DNA of 10,150 nucleotides, taken from assembly GCA_029287755.1 (NCBI GenBank), contig JARFQM010000333.1, positions 1 to 10,150 on the forward strand, in the 5' to 3' direction. This document shows positions 1 through 7,592 of the stretch, one piece after another (position 1 is the first letter of the stretch; the number at the start of each line of letters is the position of its first letter). The DNA comes from Desulfofustis sp. (lineage in GTDB: Bacteria > Desulfobacterota > Desulfobulbia > Desulfobulbales > Desulfocapsaceae). The notes under the pieces are model-generated. The model saw only the letters and a program-made list of their open reading frames with translations, had not been told where the DNA came from and did no database searches. A program made the translations under genes and the position numbers.

Positions 1-147
1 GTCCAGGTTGCCGGTACCACCATCAACCAGACTGGTCAGGCGGTCGAAGGGGTAGCCATGATGATGGTTGTCTACCTTACCTTCAGTTTGCTGACGTCAG
101 CCTTTATGAACTGGTACAACAAGAAAATCAAGATCGTTGAAAGGTAG
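1..147 (+). CDS. aapQ: AapQ-type amino-acid ABC transporter permease, C-terminal end only
   Basis: This is the last 48 codons of an inner-membrane permease; its 5' part lies outside the window. The visible part has a glycine/threonine-rich stretch, then a hydrophobic helix (about residues 18-35 of the fragment) and a short basic cytoplasmic tail ending in NKKIKIVER. This ending is typical of the last transmembrane helix of AapQ/YhdX-type polar amino-acid permeases of the HisM family. The assignment rests mainly on context: the next two genes are clear AapM and AapP homologues, and the known gene order is aapJ-aapQ-aapM-aapP. AapQ is expected to pair with AapM to form the membrane channel. The stop codon TAG lies only 7 bases before the start of the next gene, so translation is probably coupled. 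Confidence 0.8.
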   Translation, partial: VQVAGTTINQTGQAVEGVAMMMVVYLTFSLLTSAFMNWYNKKIKIVER

Positions 148-154
148 TTCACCC

Positions 155-1267
155 ATGGCTGAGACAACACGGATCGAAGAGATAAAGCCCCCGGTAACCG
201 ATGTGGGCGTCATCGGCTGGCTGCGGCAGAATCTGTTCAACGGAGTTTTCAACTCCATTGCCACGATTCTGATTCTTGGCTTTCTGATCAAGCTCATTCC
301 GCAGTTCATCCAGTGGGCCTTCATCGACAGCGTCTGGTTTACCTCCGGCCAGGAATGCCATCAGGCCGCGGGCGCCTGCTGGTCGGTCATTACCCAGAAC
401 ATCCGTTTCACCATATTCGGCTATTTTCCTTATGAGCATCAGTGGCGGCCTCTGGTCGCCATGATCATCCTGGTCGGAATGCTGGTCTATAGTCGTGAAT
501 GGAACCGCTGGAATAAACGGCTTGGCTATGCCTGGATCTTCGCTCTGCTGGTGATGGGATTGCTGATGAAGGGCGGCCTCTTTGGCCTGGTGCCTGTTGA
601 GAGCACCAAGTGGAGCGGTCTGCCGCTGACCCTGCTGCTCAGTTTCTTCGGCATTCTCGCCTCTTACCCATTGGGCGTGGTGCTGGCCCTGGGGCGGCAG
701 TCGCAGATGCCGATCATCAAATCACTCTGCGTCGTCTACATCGAGATGATACGCGGGGTGCCACTGATCACCATGCTGTTCATGTCCTCGGTCATGTTCC
801 CGCTATTCCTGCCCGAAGGAGTGACCATAGATAAAGTACTGCGGGCCCAGGCGGCCATCATTCTTTTTACCGCTGCCTATATTGCCGAGGTGGTGCGCGG
901 CGGTCTGCAGGCGATGGACAGGGGGCAGTACGAAGCCGCGGAATCTCTGGGCTTGAATTATTTTCAAATGATGCGCATGATCATTTTACCCCAGGCGCTG
1001 AAAATTGTGATTCCGCCGACGGTGGGTATCTTGATATCCGCGTTTAAGGATACCTCGCTGGTGGTAATCATTGCCTTGTATGATATCCTGAACACCACCA
1101 AATCGATTCTGTCGGAACCGGAATGGACCGGTTTCAGTACCGAGGCATATATCTACATAGCCATGATCTACTATGTCTGCTGTTTCTCCATGTCGAAGTA
1201 CAGCCGTCGCATAGAAAAGCAGCTGGAATATAAGCACACACCAAACCAAGAACAAAAATCCTCATAA
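155..1267 (+). CDS. aapM: AapM-type general L-amino-acid ABC transporter permease
   Basis: Inner-membrane permease of 370 residues, the second channel subunit of an Aap/Bzt/Yhd-type importer of polar L-amino acids. Several strongly hydrophobic helices are visible. The soluble insert after the first helix, rich in Cys and aromatic residues (about residues 60-95, ending PYEHQWRP), is typical of AapM. The cytoplasmic EAA loop that docks on the ATPase is at about residues 260-280: it starts EAAESLGL and ends at ILPQAL. Its length fits the AapM family, which is longer than ordinary HisM permeases. I chose ATG 155 because AAAGG at 140-144 lies 10 bases upstream; a TTG at 137 would add six residues but overlap that site. 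The gene sits 7 bases after the aapQ fragment and 11 bases before aapP, so the three are one operon. Confidence 0.92.
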   Translation: MAETTRIEEIKPPVTDVGVIGWLRQNLFNGVFNSIATILILGFLIKLIPQFIQWAFIDSVWFTSGQECHQAAGACWSVITQNIRFTIFGYFPYEHQWRPLVAMIILVGMLVYSREWNRWNKRLGYAWIFALLVMGLLMKGGLFGLVPVESTKWSGLPLTLLLSFFGILASYPLGVVLALGRQSQMPIIKSLCVVYIEMIRGVPLITMLFMSSVMFPLFLPEGVTIDKVLRAQAAIILFTAAYIAEVVRGGLQAMDRGQYEAAESLGLNYFQMMRMIILPQALKIVIPPTVGILISAFKDTSLVVIIALYDILNTTKSILSEPEWTGFSTEAYIYIAMIYYVCCFSMSKYSRRIEKQLEYKHTPNQEQKSS

Positions 1268-1278
1268 AACGAGTCGAC

Positions 1279-2052
1279 ATGAGTACAGAACAGACCAGCA
1301 GTCAGAGCCCGCCGGCCGAGGGTAAACCGATCATCGAAATCATCGGCATGCACAAGTGGTTTGATGATTTCCATGTGCTCAAGGATATAAACCTGGAAGT
1401 CAGGCCGAAGGAGAAGATTGTGGTCTGCGGCCCCTCAGGGTCGGGTAAATCGACCGTGATCCGCTGCATCAACAGGCTCGAGGAACATCAGCGCGGGCAG
1501 ATCATCGTCAACGGCACCGAACTCACTCGCGACCTGAAAAACATCGAGCGGGTCAGAACCGAGGTGGGGATGGTGTTCCAGCACTTCAACCTGTTCCCCC
1601 ATTTGACCATCCTCGACAACCTGACGGTGGGCCCGATCTGGGTCAGGAAAATGCCCAAAAAAGAGGCCGAAGAACTGGCCATGCACTACCTGGAGATAGT
1701 GAAAATTCCGGAACAGGCCCAGAAATACCCAGGCCAGGTATCCGGCGGGCAGCAGCAGCGGGTGGCCATCGCCCGCAGTCTCTGCATGAAGCCTAAAATC
1801 ATGCTCTTCGACGAACCCACCTCGGCGCTTGATCCGGAAATGATTAAAGAGGTTTTAGACGTCATGGTCGATCTGGCCAGAGAAGGCATGACCATGATCG
1901 TGGTCACCCACGAGATGGGCTTTGCCAAGGAAGTGGCCGACCGGGTTATTTTCATGGACTATGGAGAAATTGTCGAGGAGAACGAACCTTTCGAGTTTTT
2001 CGACAATCCCCAGCACGACAGGACCAAACTGTTTCTCAGCCAAATCCTCTAA
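1279..2052 (+). CDS. aapP: AapP-type amino-acid ABC transporter ATP-binding protein
   Basis: Cytoplasmic ATPase of 257 residues that drives the Aap amino-acid importer. All expected motifs are present in order: Walker [10 protein letters not shown] (residues 51-59), Q-loop glutamine 101 in [10 protein letters not shown], signature VSGGQQQR (154-161), Walker B IMLFDEP (174-180) with the D-loop SALD after it, and the switch histidine 211 in VVTHEMGFA. The sequence clearly belongs to the polar amino-acid (GlnQ/HisP/AapP) group, and the length is normal. The first 17 residues are a polar extension before the domain starts. The ribosome binding site before ATG 1279 is weak, which fits translation coupled to aapM 11 bases upstream. 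A strong hairpin terminator follows 58 bases after the stop, so this is the last gene of the operon. Confidence 0.95.
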   Translation: MSTEQTSSQSPPAEGKPIIEIIGMHKWFDDFHVLKDINLEVRPKEKIVVCGPSGSGKSTVIRCINRLEEHQRGQIIVNGTELTRDLKNIERVRTEVGMVFQHFNLFPHLTILDNLTVGPIWVRKMPKKEAEELAMHYLEIVKIPEQAQKYPGQVSGGQQQRVAIARSLCMKPKIMLFDEPTSALDPEMIKEVLDVMVDLAREGMTMIVVTHEMGFAKEVADRVIFMDYGEIVEENEPFEFFDNPQHDRTKLFLSQIL

Positions 2053-2110
2053 TACCTGGCGATCTAAGTCCAATCCAGCCTCGCAGGCTGTGTTGCTCTC
2101 GGTGCAGGTT

Positions 2111-2140
2111 GCTCAGAGCCTGCGCCGGCTGTGAGCTTTT
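2111..2140 (+). terminator. Intrinsic terminator of the aap operon
   Basis: GCTCA (2111-2115) pairs with TGAGC (2132-2136) and AGCC (2117-2120) pairs with GGCT (2127-2130), with one G/G mismatch between the two helices and a 6-base loop. The stem is followed at once by TTTT and then ATTGT. It lies between the end of aapP and the end of the convergent PilZ gene. The T-run is on the + strand side, so it mainly serves the aap operon. A second, perfect 6-bp hairpin (CAGCCT, loop CGC, AGGCTG at 2076-2090) just upstream lacks a T-run. Confidence 0.75.
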
Positions 2141-2144
2141 ATTG

Positions 2145-2471
2145 TCAGGAAAATTTTTTGAACAGGGCGGGGACAACGGCGAGCCACTCGAACGGCTCGT
2201 CGAAGCGAATTGCCAGGCCTTTTTCATCGCTGCGGACGATGTAGCCACTGAGATTGTTTATCTCCATCTCGCTGTGTCGGCCTTCGAGCACGATCTGAAT
2301 ATCGCATTCGCCGGTCAGCTCTTCTGATTCCGCTATTTCCATGTAGAGACTGAACAAACTGATGTCGCGGATCACGCCGGTAAATTCCCTGCCCCCGTCC
2401 TGCAGTTGACAATACGCCCGCGGGGTAAAGGGCAATCTGATTAGTTTGCGTCTATTATCACTTGTGGCCAT
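2145..2471 (-). CDS. Small single-domain PilZ protein with variant motif
   Basis: A 108-residue cytoplasmic protein made of one PilZ domain, the c-di-GMP receptor fold. The N-terminal RxxxR motif is present (R8-K-L-I-R12), followed by an RAYCQL strand. The second PilZ motif, normally (D/N)x(S/A)xxG, reads D36-I-S-L-F-S41: aspartate and serine are kept but the final glycine is serine. The rest (LSGYIVRSDEKGLAIRF, residues 74-90) fits the last PilZ strands. Known single-domain PilZ proteins act as adaptors in motility, exopolysaccharide or secretion control; the target here is unknown. Start ATG 2471 is supported by GGAGGA at 2480-2485, 8 bases away. A sigma70-like promoter about 110 bases upstream suggests it is transcribed on its own. 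Whether it still binds c-di-GMP is uncertain. Confidence 0.82.
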   Translation of the reverse strand: MATSDNRRKLIRLPFTPRAYCQLQDGGREFTGVIRDISLFSLYMEIAESEELTGECDIQIVLEGRHSEMEINNLSGYIVRSDEKGLAIRFDEPFEWLAVVPALFKKFS

Positions 2472-2587
2472 CCAGCAGATCCTCCACTTACAAGTTTCCC
2501 ACCTGAGACTTTTTATCTCGGTACGGCTTCGTTAGGCTCATAGCAAATTTTTTTACAAAGATAATGGTACGTTAGTCACCGGTAGTA

Positions 2588-2616
2588 GATATACAACCTC
2601 TGCCGAATGGTGACAA
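2588..2616 (-). promoter_or_regulatory. Sigma70-type promoter for the PilZ gene
   Basis: On the - strand, TTGTCA (2611-2616) is separated by 17 bases from TATATC (2588-2593). These match the -35 consensus at 5 of 6 and the -10 consensus at 4 of 6 positions, with ideal spacing. Transcription would start near 2581 and give a leader of about 110 bases before the PilZ start codon. Assigned by pattern only. Confidence 0.5.
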
Positions 2617-2651
2617 TGATGAAATGGCGCGCGATGCCGCCAGGTTTCGGT

Positions 2652-2679
2652 GTCGTCGGGACTCCGGCACCCCAACAAC
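2652..2679 (-). other. Stem-loop downstream of the STAS-like gene
   Basis: Read on the - strand, GTTGTTGGG (2679-2671) can pair with CCCGACGAC (2660-2652) as a 9-bp RNA stem containing two G-U wobbles, with a 10-base loop. On the + strand the same positions would give two C-A mismatches, so the structure favours - strand RNA. It begins about 33 bases after the STAS-like stop codon. There is no T-run after it, so it is not a classical terminator; it may be a 3'-end protecting hairpin or chance. Confidence 0.35.
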
Positions 2680-2712
2680 ACCCGGCGATGGTTTTTTCGA
2701 CAGCAGTCCAGA

Positions 2713-3093
2713 TCATTTCATCAACCAGTTTCTGGCCCGCTCGATATCGGTGAAAACCCGGTAGTTGAGCCCCCTGATCGCGGCCACCGAGCCGATGTCT
2801 TCGGCATGCGCGACCCGATCTTTTTCTTCGGGAACGACATGGGCGATTTTGTCGCCGAGTTGGTCCTTGAGGTCGATAATCGCGGAGACCACGTCGATTA
2901 TTCGGTACATGTCCATTTGGCTTGCTTCCAGCGATGTCTGCCTGAGGTCGAAGAGAAGGTTGCAGCTTCTGTTGTTGGCGGAGATAATGCGCAGTTGAGC
3001 GAGCAGATTCAGCAGAATGTCCCGGTGCAGTTCTCCGGAGACGACTCCGATGATAATCCTGTTTTCTTTATCTATGTCGTAGCGAATATGCAT
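2713..3093 (-). CDS. SpoIIAA/STAS-like small protein
   Basis: A 126-residue cytoplasmic protein resembling the SpoIIAA-like (STAS/SEC14-type) family of small bacterial proteins. It has a beta strand at the start (MHIRYDIDKENRIIIGVVSG), a helix (about 22-38), the central strand LLFDLRQTSLEAS (46-58), an amphipathic helix rich in isoleucine and valine (about 60-78), and the C-terminal signature YRVFTDIERARNWL (111-124), where a helix after FTD closes the fold. The length fits a single domain. Proteins of this class often occur singly near signalling genes and their partners are mostly unknown. ATG 3093 has no good ribosome binding site, but it fits the start of the first strand and no in-frame ATG lies between it and an upstream stop at 3136-3138. 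A promoter is visible about 100 bases upstream. It does not form a tight operon with the PilZ gene, 241 bases away. Confidence 0.72.
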   Translation of the reverse strand: MHIRYDIDKENRIIIGVVSGELHRDILLNLLAQLRIISANNRSCNLLFDLRQTSLEASQMDMYRIIDVVSAIIDLKDQLGDKIAHVVPEEKDRVAHAEDIGSVAAIRGLNYRVFTDIERARNWLMK

Positions 3094-3191
3094 AACCGGT
3101 CGATGCAGGGTGTCTGACAGGCCGGTTTCAGCTAATCACGGGGACGATTCCAGGCCCTGGCAGTAGCGCAATCAAAGGTACTTTATCTGCA

Positions 3192-3219
3192 ATAATAGCA
3201 AAATGGTACCACAAATCAA
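3192..3219 (-). promoter_or_regulatory. Sigma70-type promoter for the STAS-like gene
   Basis: On the - strand, TTGATT (3214-3219) is followed after 16 bases by TATTAT (3192-3197), a 5 of 6 match to the -10 consensus. Transcription would begin near 3185, about 92 bases before the start codon. Pattern only. Confidence 0.5.
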
Positions 3220-3315
3220 ATAATTCCAGCTATTCTCAGCACCACCCGGAAATGGGTTCGACCCTCTGGCGGGTCCCAGGCACACGTGAGTGCTGCATTT
3301 CAACTGTCTAATTTG

Positions 3316-3321
3316 TATAAT
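3316..3321 (+). promoter_or_regulatory. Candidate -10 box upstream of the AsmA gene
   Basis: A perfect TATAAT lies 140 bases before the AsmA start and is preceded by TTTG, but no good -35 hexamer sits 16-18 bases upstream. A second possible -10 (TATAAG, 3393-3398) is closer to the gene and also lacks a clear -35. Either could drive the AsmA gene. Confidence 0.3.
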
Positions 3322-3460
3322 TGCCCTGGCTCACTCATTACCGTTCTTGCCTTGATTCGGATCAGTTCTATCGTTGCCATAATGTGTTATTGTATAAGTT
3401 TTCCTAGCCCGGCCCGCGAGCAGCAAAGCGGCAGCCCTTGAGAGTGCGGATGAAAGGACC

Positions 3461-6400
3461 ATGAAAAAAGTGATCATTGCCACCATCTCGCTGCTGGCCA
3501 TCCTGTCGGTACTGGTCTATGTGGGGATTCCCGTCCCCCTTGGCGCCTTGGAGCATCGACTCGAGAGGCTGGCGGGCTCGGTGCTTGACAGGGAGGTAAG
3601 GATTGACGGGCCCTCCAAGCTGATCATTTCCCTGCACCCCTCGCTGACGATCGGGGGGCTGGTGGTTGGCAATCCCCCCCACTGGCTGGATGAGGAACCT
3701 CTCCTCCAGGCCCGGAGCGGGAAGGCCCGCATCGACCTGCTGGCTCTTCTCAGGGGGCAGATTCGTATTGAGACCCTGGAACTCGAGAGGGTGGCCCTGC
3801 GTCTCATCACCCGCACCGACCACCTGATGAATTTCGTCTTCACTCCAGCCCAGCGCTCTTCGGGCAAGGACCAGAGGGTCCATGAATTCGCCGGGCTCGA
3901 CTCGGTCAAGCTCAGCGATATAGAGATCAGTTACCGGGATGAGCTGAGCGGCACGCACTACATGCTCACCATAGAAGAGGCGCACGGTCGCGGCAAGCCG
4001 GAGACCCCCCTGCAGCTGCAGGCATCCGGAACATTTGCATCGGTCCCCTACTCCCTGGAAATAGAAGGCGGGCCCCTTGTCGATCTGCTCAGAGGTGGCG
4101 GGAGCTGGCCGCTGACCGGCGGCCGCTTGATGATCGGGGACGTCATGCTCGAGGCGGGCGGAACATTAACTCCTTATAGAATGGGAGAGGGGGCGTTTTT
4201 GAGTGTAGCCCTCGAAGGTCAGAATCTTCCGGATCTGGCAGCTCTTTTTGATGTTACGATTCCCGATCCCGGTGCCTTCTCCTTGTCGACCGACATTGGC
4301 CTGGCCCCGGGCTTTCTGCATTTTACTGATCTGGCACTGGAAGCCGCGCCGGGGCTGGTCGCGGGTGATCTGGCGGTGTCTCTGCAGGGCGACAGACCCC
4401 TGGTCGGCGGCAGCCTGTCTCTGTCGCTACCCGTACTGGAGGCACACAAAAGCGCCTCGACGGAGGGTCTCGACAGCAAAGAAGCGCGGGACAGCCGCAG
4501 GGCTGAAAAGACGCAGCTGCCCTGGCATCTGCTTGAGGCGCTGGATGCTGACCTGGTGCTCAGAGTTGGGGAGATAAGCAGAGCCGGGCTCGAGCTCAGC
4601 GGGATCAGGTCAACGGTTTCGCTCGTCGATGGTGAATTGGTCGTTCCCGTTGCCATGAATATCTATGATCTGCACATCCAGGGGCTGTTTGCAGCTTCTG
4701 CGGGAGACCCTCAGCCCGCCGTCTCTGGAAAAATTTCAACTTCCGGCGCCAATCTCGGCCCGCTGCTGCAGAAGGCAGGGGATGACGTCAGTTGGGGCGG
4801 GTCCCTCGGCCCCCTCCAGATAAGTGGCTCCAGCAGAGGCCGCAGCGTTGCCGATCTGCTTGAAGCAATGACTCTTTCAGCACGCCTTGGCGAATCAGCG
4901 CTGGCCCGCGACGAAGAGACGCTAGTCAGGACGGAGGAGCTGTCCTTTGAGCTGCTGGCCGAAAACTCGATCGCTCTCTCGGTGCACGGTGAGCTTCTCG
5001 ACAGCCCCCTCGACCTGCGTGCCCGCCTTGCAGATTCGTCTGTGGACATCGATCTGGACGTCTGCGATACCTCAGTTCTGGTGAACGGCCGCAGGATCGA
5101 TGAGGTCGTGGAGCGCTCCGAGTTTGACTTGAAAATAGAAGGTGAAAAAGCCTGCGGCCTCATTCACCCCCTGTCTCGGTTCACTGACCTGGACCCCGGC
5201 TATGAAGCCGCGGCCTCCGGCAGTCTGTCGAGCGCTGGAATCGAGCTTGAAGTGGAGCGGGCTCGACTGGGCGATCTCAGGGTACGGGGGCGGCTGCAGG
5301 TGCAGGAGGGAGAGAATAACCAGCCTCGCGTTAGCGGAGAGATCCGCAGCCCGCGGCTCGACCTTGCCTACATCCTTGCCGGGGCCCCGGAGGCTGCACC
5401 GCCAGTCTCAGCAGGCCGGCAACTCCAGCTCTCTGACACAGGCCAGGACGAGTACGAGCAGAGTATGGCTCTGCTCTCTCAGATCCTGGCCATGGAAACA
5501 GCGGGGGTAAAGCGATTTCTGTCCACCGATGTACAGCTGAAAATCGGGGTTGAGGAGATCGTCACCGGTCTCATCGATGTCGCTGACGTCGAGCTTACCA
5601 TCGAAGCGGAGGAGGGGAAACTCAGACATTCGCCCTTCCAGGCCCGGATAGGCGGAAGTCTTTTCAACGGCAGCGCCGCCCTCGACCTGAGAAGTGAAGT
5701 TCCCTCCGCCCATCTGGACCTGGAGACACAGCATTTCAGCGTGGCGCAACTTCTCGAGGAGCTGCAAATCGACGACCTTCCCGAGCTCAGGGCGGCCCGC
5801 GTCGGTCTCGAAATGAACTTCGAGGGCTCAACCGTCAAGGAAATGCTGCTGGGAGCCCATTACCGCGCCCAGCTCCTGGAAGGCAGAATAAAGATCGATC
5901 GGCAGCCCCTGACGCCTTTGATAATGGATATCGAGACTGCCGAATATGTCGCTTTTCCTTACCAGCCGGCGATGATGTCGCTCAACGGCATGGTCAACTC
6001 ACTGCCGCTTCACCTCGAAGCAACCAGCAGCGGGTTTTTCGCCAGAGGAACAGACAAGCCGGTGATCCTTTCTCTGCAGGGAAATATCAGCGACTGCAGA
6101 TTTGAGGCCGACGGCCTGATTAACCGGCAGAAGAAAAGCCTGGAATCTTTTAGTTTGAGATCGGGTATCTCTGGATCCCGGATGGATACGCTCAATGAGC
6201 TTCTGGGGCTCGATCTGCCGCCCCTCGGTCCATACGAGATAGAAGGCACCCTGGCCTCGAGAGGCCAAAAGAGTGTCGGCCTCTATGACATGGGCGTGCG
6301 GATCGGGGATTCATCGCTCTGGGGTGAATTGATTCTGACCCTGTTTCCCGGTGAAGGAGAACAGGAGGCGACACAAATCGGCCTGCAGTCCAGACTCGAG

Positions 6401-7393
6401 GCCCGCACCATCCAGCTGAACGACTTTAAGTTCGGTCAATGGTCGCCCCTGTCCGGGAAAAAGGACCAGAGACCGGACCGCGAGGCGGCTGTTCCGGTGC
6501 AGAAAGCATCTTCTGCGGCTGCCTATGATCTGTTCAGCGAAGAGGTTGCGGGGAAAGTAGACGCCGCTCTGGAAATAGTTGTCCAGGAGGTGCTTTCAGG
6601 CCAGGACGAGCTTGGACGCGGATATCTCAGAGCGAAACTGGAGCAGGGGACCTTCACACTGAACGAGCTGCAGCTCAATATACCAGGGGGCACCGTGCAG
6701 ATCAGCGGCAAGTTCCGGCCCCAAAAAAAGAAGATCGCGGCTGAACTGCTGATGAATATTGAGGACTTCGATTATGGGATCCTGATCAGGAGGAATCAGC
6801 CCGACAGCAGGCTGAAAGGCCGGATGAACCTGCGGCTTGATTTGCACTCCGAGGTGGATCGGGCCGCTCGACTTTCCAAGAACCTGAATGGCAGGTTTCG
6901 CTTCGGGGTCATCCCGGAAGAGTTCAAGGCGGGGGCGCTCGATCTCTGGGCTGTCAATATCCTCACCGCAGCGCTGCCCGTCATGATGAAGGGGAGCAGT
7001 TCGGTGGTAAATTGCCTGGCGGGAGATTTTGTCCTCGAACAAAGCTTGATGCAGCCCGAGCTGTTCGTGCTCGATACCAGCAATATGCGAGTCAACGGGA
7101 AGGGCCTGATAAATTTCAGAACCAACGAGATCGATTTCGTTCTGAACCCGAAACCAAAGTCGGCCCAGTTCTTCAGCCTCGCGACCCCGGTTGCGGTGAG
7201 CGGTTCAATTCTGCACCCGGACATCGGGGTAACGACGGCAGGGGTTATCGGCACCCTTTTCCGTCAGCCGCTCAGTATTCTCACTGTTCCCTTGCAATGG
7301 CTGTTTACCGATAATCTCGACAGGGACGGCGGCAAGGTGTGTGCAGCCGCGATGCAATGGGTTAAGGATGCCGGGGAAGAAGAAGGGCCTTAG
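3461..7393 (+). CDS. Large AsmA-family envelope protein
   Basis: A 1310-residue protein anchored by one N-terminal transmembrane helix (about residues 4-26, MKK then VIIATISLLAILSVLVYVGI) with the rest in the periplasm. The classic AsmA start follows: a conserved DREVRIDGPSKLIISLHPSLTIGGLVVGN-like stretch (about 44-73), then ARIDLLALLRGQIRIETLELE. The long middle is repetitive beta-strand sequence of the bridge-like lipid-transfer type, with polar linkers at about 325-350 and 1005-1035. The C-terminal AsmA domain is clear (about 1143-1270), with a typical NCLAGDFVL near 1184 and IDFVLNPKPKSAQFFSL near 1225. Family members act in outer-membrane and phospholipid homeostasis; the exact substrate here is unknown. 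ATG 3461 is the start that gives the signal anchor, although AAAGGA (3453-3458) sits unusually close to it. No frameshift was seen. A broken hydrolase gene follows 14 bases after the stop. Confidence 0.9.
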   Translation: MKKVIIATISLLAILSVLVYVGIPVPLGALEHRLERLAGSVLDREVRIDGPSKLIISLHPSLTIGGLVVGNPPHWLDEEPLLQARSGKARIDLLALLRGQIRIETLELERVALRLITRTDHLMNFVFTPAQRSSGKDQRVHEFAGLDSVKLSDIEISYRDELSGTHYMLTIEEAHGRGKPETPLQLQASGTFASVPYSLEIEGGPLVDLLRGGGSWPLTGGRLMIGDVMLEAGGTLTPYRMGEGAFLSVALEGQNLPDLAALFDVTIPDPGAFSLSTDIGLAPGFLHFTDLALEAAPGLVAGDLAVSLQGDRPLVGGSLSLSLPVLEAHKSASTEGLDSKEARDSRRAEKTQLPWHLLEALDADLVLRVGEISRAGLELSGIRSTVSLVDGELVVPVAMNIYDLHIQGLFAASAGDPQPAVSGKISTSGANLGPLLQKAGDDVSWGGSLGPLQISGSSRGRSVADLLEAMTLSARLGESALARDEETLVRTEELSFELLAENSIALSVHGELLDSPLDLRARLADSSVDIDLDVCDTSVLVNGRRIDEVVERSEFDLKIEGEKACGLIHPLSRFTDLDPGYEAAASGSLSSAGIELEVERARLGDLRVRGRLQVQEGENNQPRVSGEIRSPRLDLAYILAGAPEAAPPVSAGRQLQLSDTGQDEYEQSMALLSQILAMETAGVKRFLSTDVQLKIGVEEIVTGLIDVADVELTIEAEEGKLRHSPFQARIGGSLFNGSAALDLRSEVPSAHLDLETQHFSVAQLLEELQIDDLPELRAARVGLEMNFEGSTVKEMLLGAHYRAQLLEGRIKIDRQPLTPLIMDIETAEYVAFPYQPAMMSLNGMVNSLPLHLEATSSGFFARGTDKPVILSLQGNISDCRFEADGLINRQKKSLESFSLRSGISGSRMDTLNELLGLDLPPLGPYEIEGTLASRGQKSVGLYDMGVRIGDSSLWGELILTLFPGEGEQEATQIGLQSRLEARTIQLNDFKFGQWSPLSGKKDQRPDREAAVPVQKASSAAAYDLFSEEVAGKVDAALEIVVQEVLSGQDELGRGYLRAKLEQGTFTLNELQLNIPGGTVQISGKFRPQKKKIAAELLMNIEDFDYGILIRRNQPDSRLKGRMNLRLDLHSEVDRAARLSKNLNGRFRFGVIPEEFKAGALDLWAVNILTAALPVMMKGSSSVVNCLAGDFVLEQSLMQPELFVLDTSNMRVNGKGLINFRTNEIDFVLNPKPKSAQFFSLATPVAVSGSILHPDIGVTTAGVIGTLFRQPLSILTVPLQWLFTDNLDRDGGKVCAAAMQWVKDAGEEEGP

Positions 7394-7407
7394 AGCAGTT
7401 GCCAGCC

Positions 7408-7592
7408 ATGAAATTTTTCCGCAACGCCTCTGTCATGTTGCCGTTCCTGATGATCTGTTCCGCTCAGGCCCAGGCCCGGGATTGTGTCGTGCTGCTTCCC
7501 ACCCCCTGCTCAAGAGCGCTGGCCGCTCCGGTCGCCTGCCAGAAGGTGAGCAGCGGCCGTTTCCGGCGTTCGATCCCCGATGCGGGTCTTAA
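7408..7592 (+). pseudogene. Remnant of a secreted alpha/beta-hydrolase gene
   Basis: From ATG 7408 the frame reads a textbook signal peptide: basic start MKFFRN, hydrophobic core ASVMLPFLMICSA and an AQA cleavage site at residues 21-23, then RDCVVLL. In many small secreted lipase-like hydrolases the mature protein begins with CVVLLHG and a following leucine. Here the frame goes wrong right after VVLL (7497). Skipping two bases gives HPLLKSAGRSGRL and then PFPAFDP in the next frame, up to a stop at 7592. That resembles the oxyanion-region HGL motif, helix and second strand of the fold. I infer a frameshifted and 3'-deleted hydrolase gene that once followed the AsmA gene. The alternative is a genuine 82-residue secreted peptide read straight through to 7656. 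The region is overlapped from 7510 by the convergent - strand gene. Confidence 0.42.

Larger units (their letters stand above)
3094..3460. other. 367-base divergent spacer
   Basis: This non-coding stretch separates the - strand STAS-like gene from the + strand AsmA gene. It holds the STAS-gene promoter (3192-3219), a possible + strand -10 box (3316-3321), a perfect palindrome CCAGG-C-CCTGG at 3150-3160 that would fall in the STAS leader, and a cluster of short complementary runs at 3253-3278 (GGGT-TCG-ACCC, then GGGTCCCA). I see no RNA gene and no convincing small protein in it. Confidence 0.5.

Noticed and set aside
2472..2581. c-di-GMP riboswitch before the PilZ gene
   Set aside because: The conserved core and tetraloop/receptor sequences of the known classes could not be found; only the long leader remains as an observation.
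2650..3117. + strand open frame of 155 codons opposite the STAS-like gene
   Set aside because: No start signal and no recognisable protein character, whereas the - strand frame has a family-like pattern and a promoter.
3253..3278. GGGTTCGACCC run resembling a tRNA T-arm or attachment site
   Set aside because: The flanks do not form the 5-bp T-stem with a 7-base loop, and no acceptor or anticodon arm or CCA end can be fitted nearby.
3352..3383. TTGATT and CATAAT as an AsmA promoter
   Set aside because: The hexamers are 20 bases apart, too far for an ordinary sigma70 promoter.
3404..3985. - strand frame of 193 codons opposite the AsmA start
   Set aside because: It is antisense to the strongly supported AsmA N-terminus, and its low-complexity translation rich in Gln and Gly looks like no known protein.
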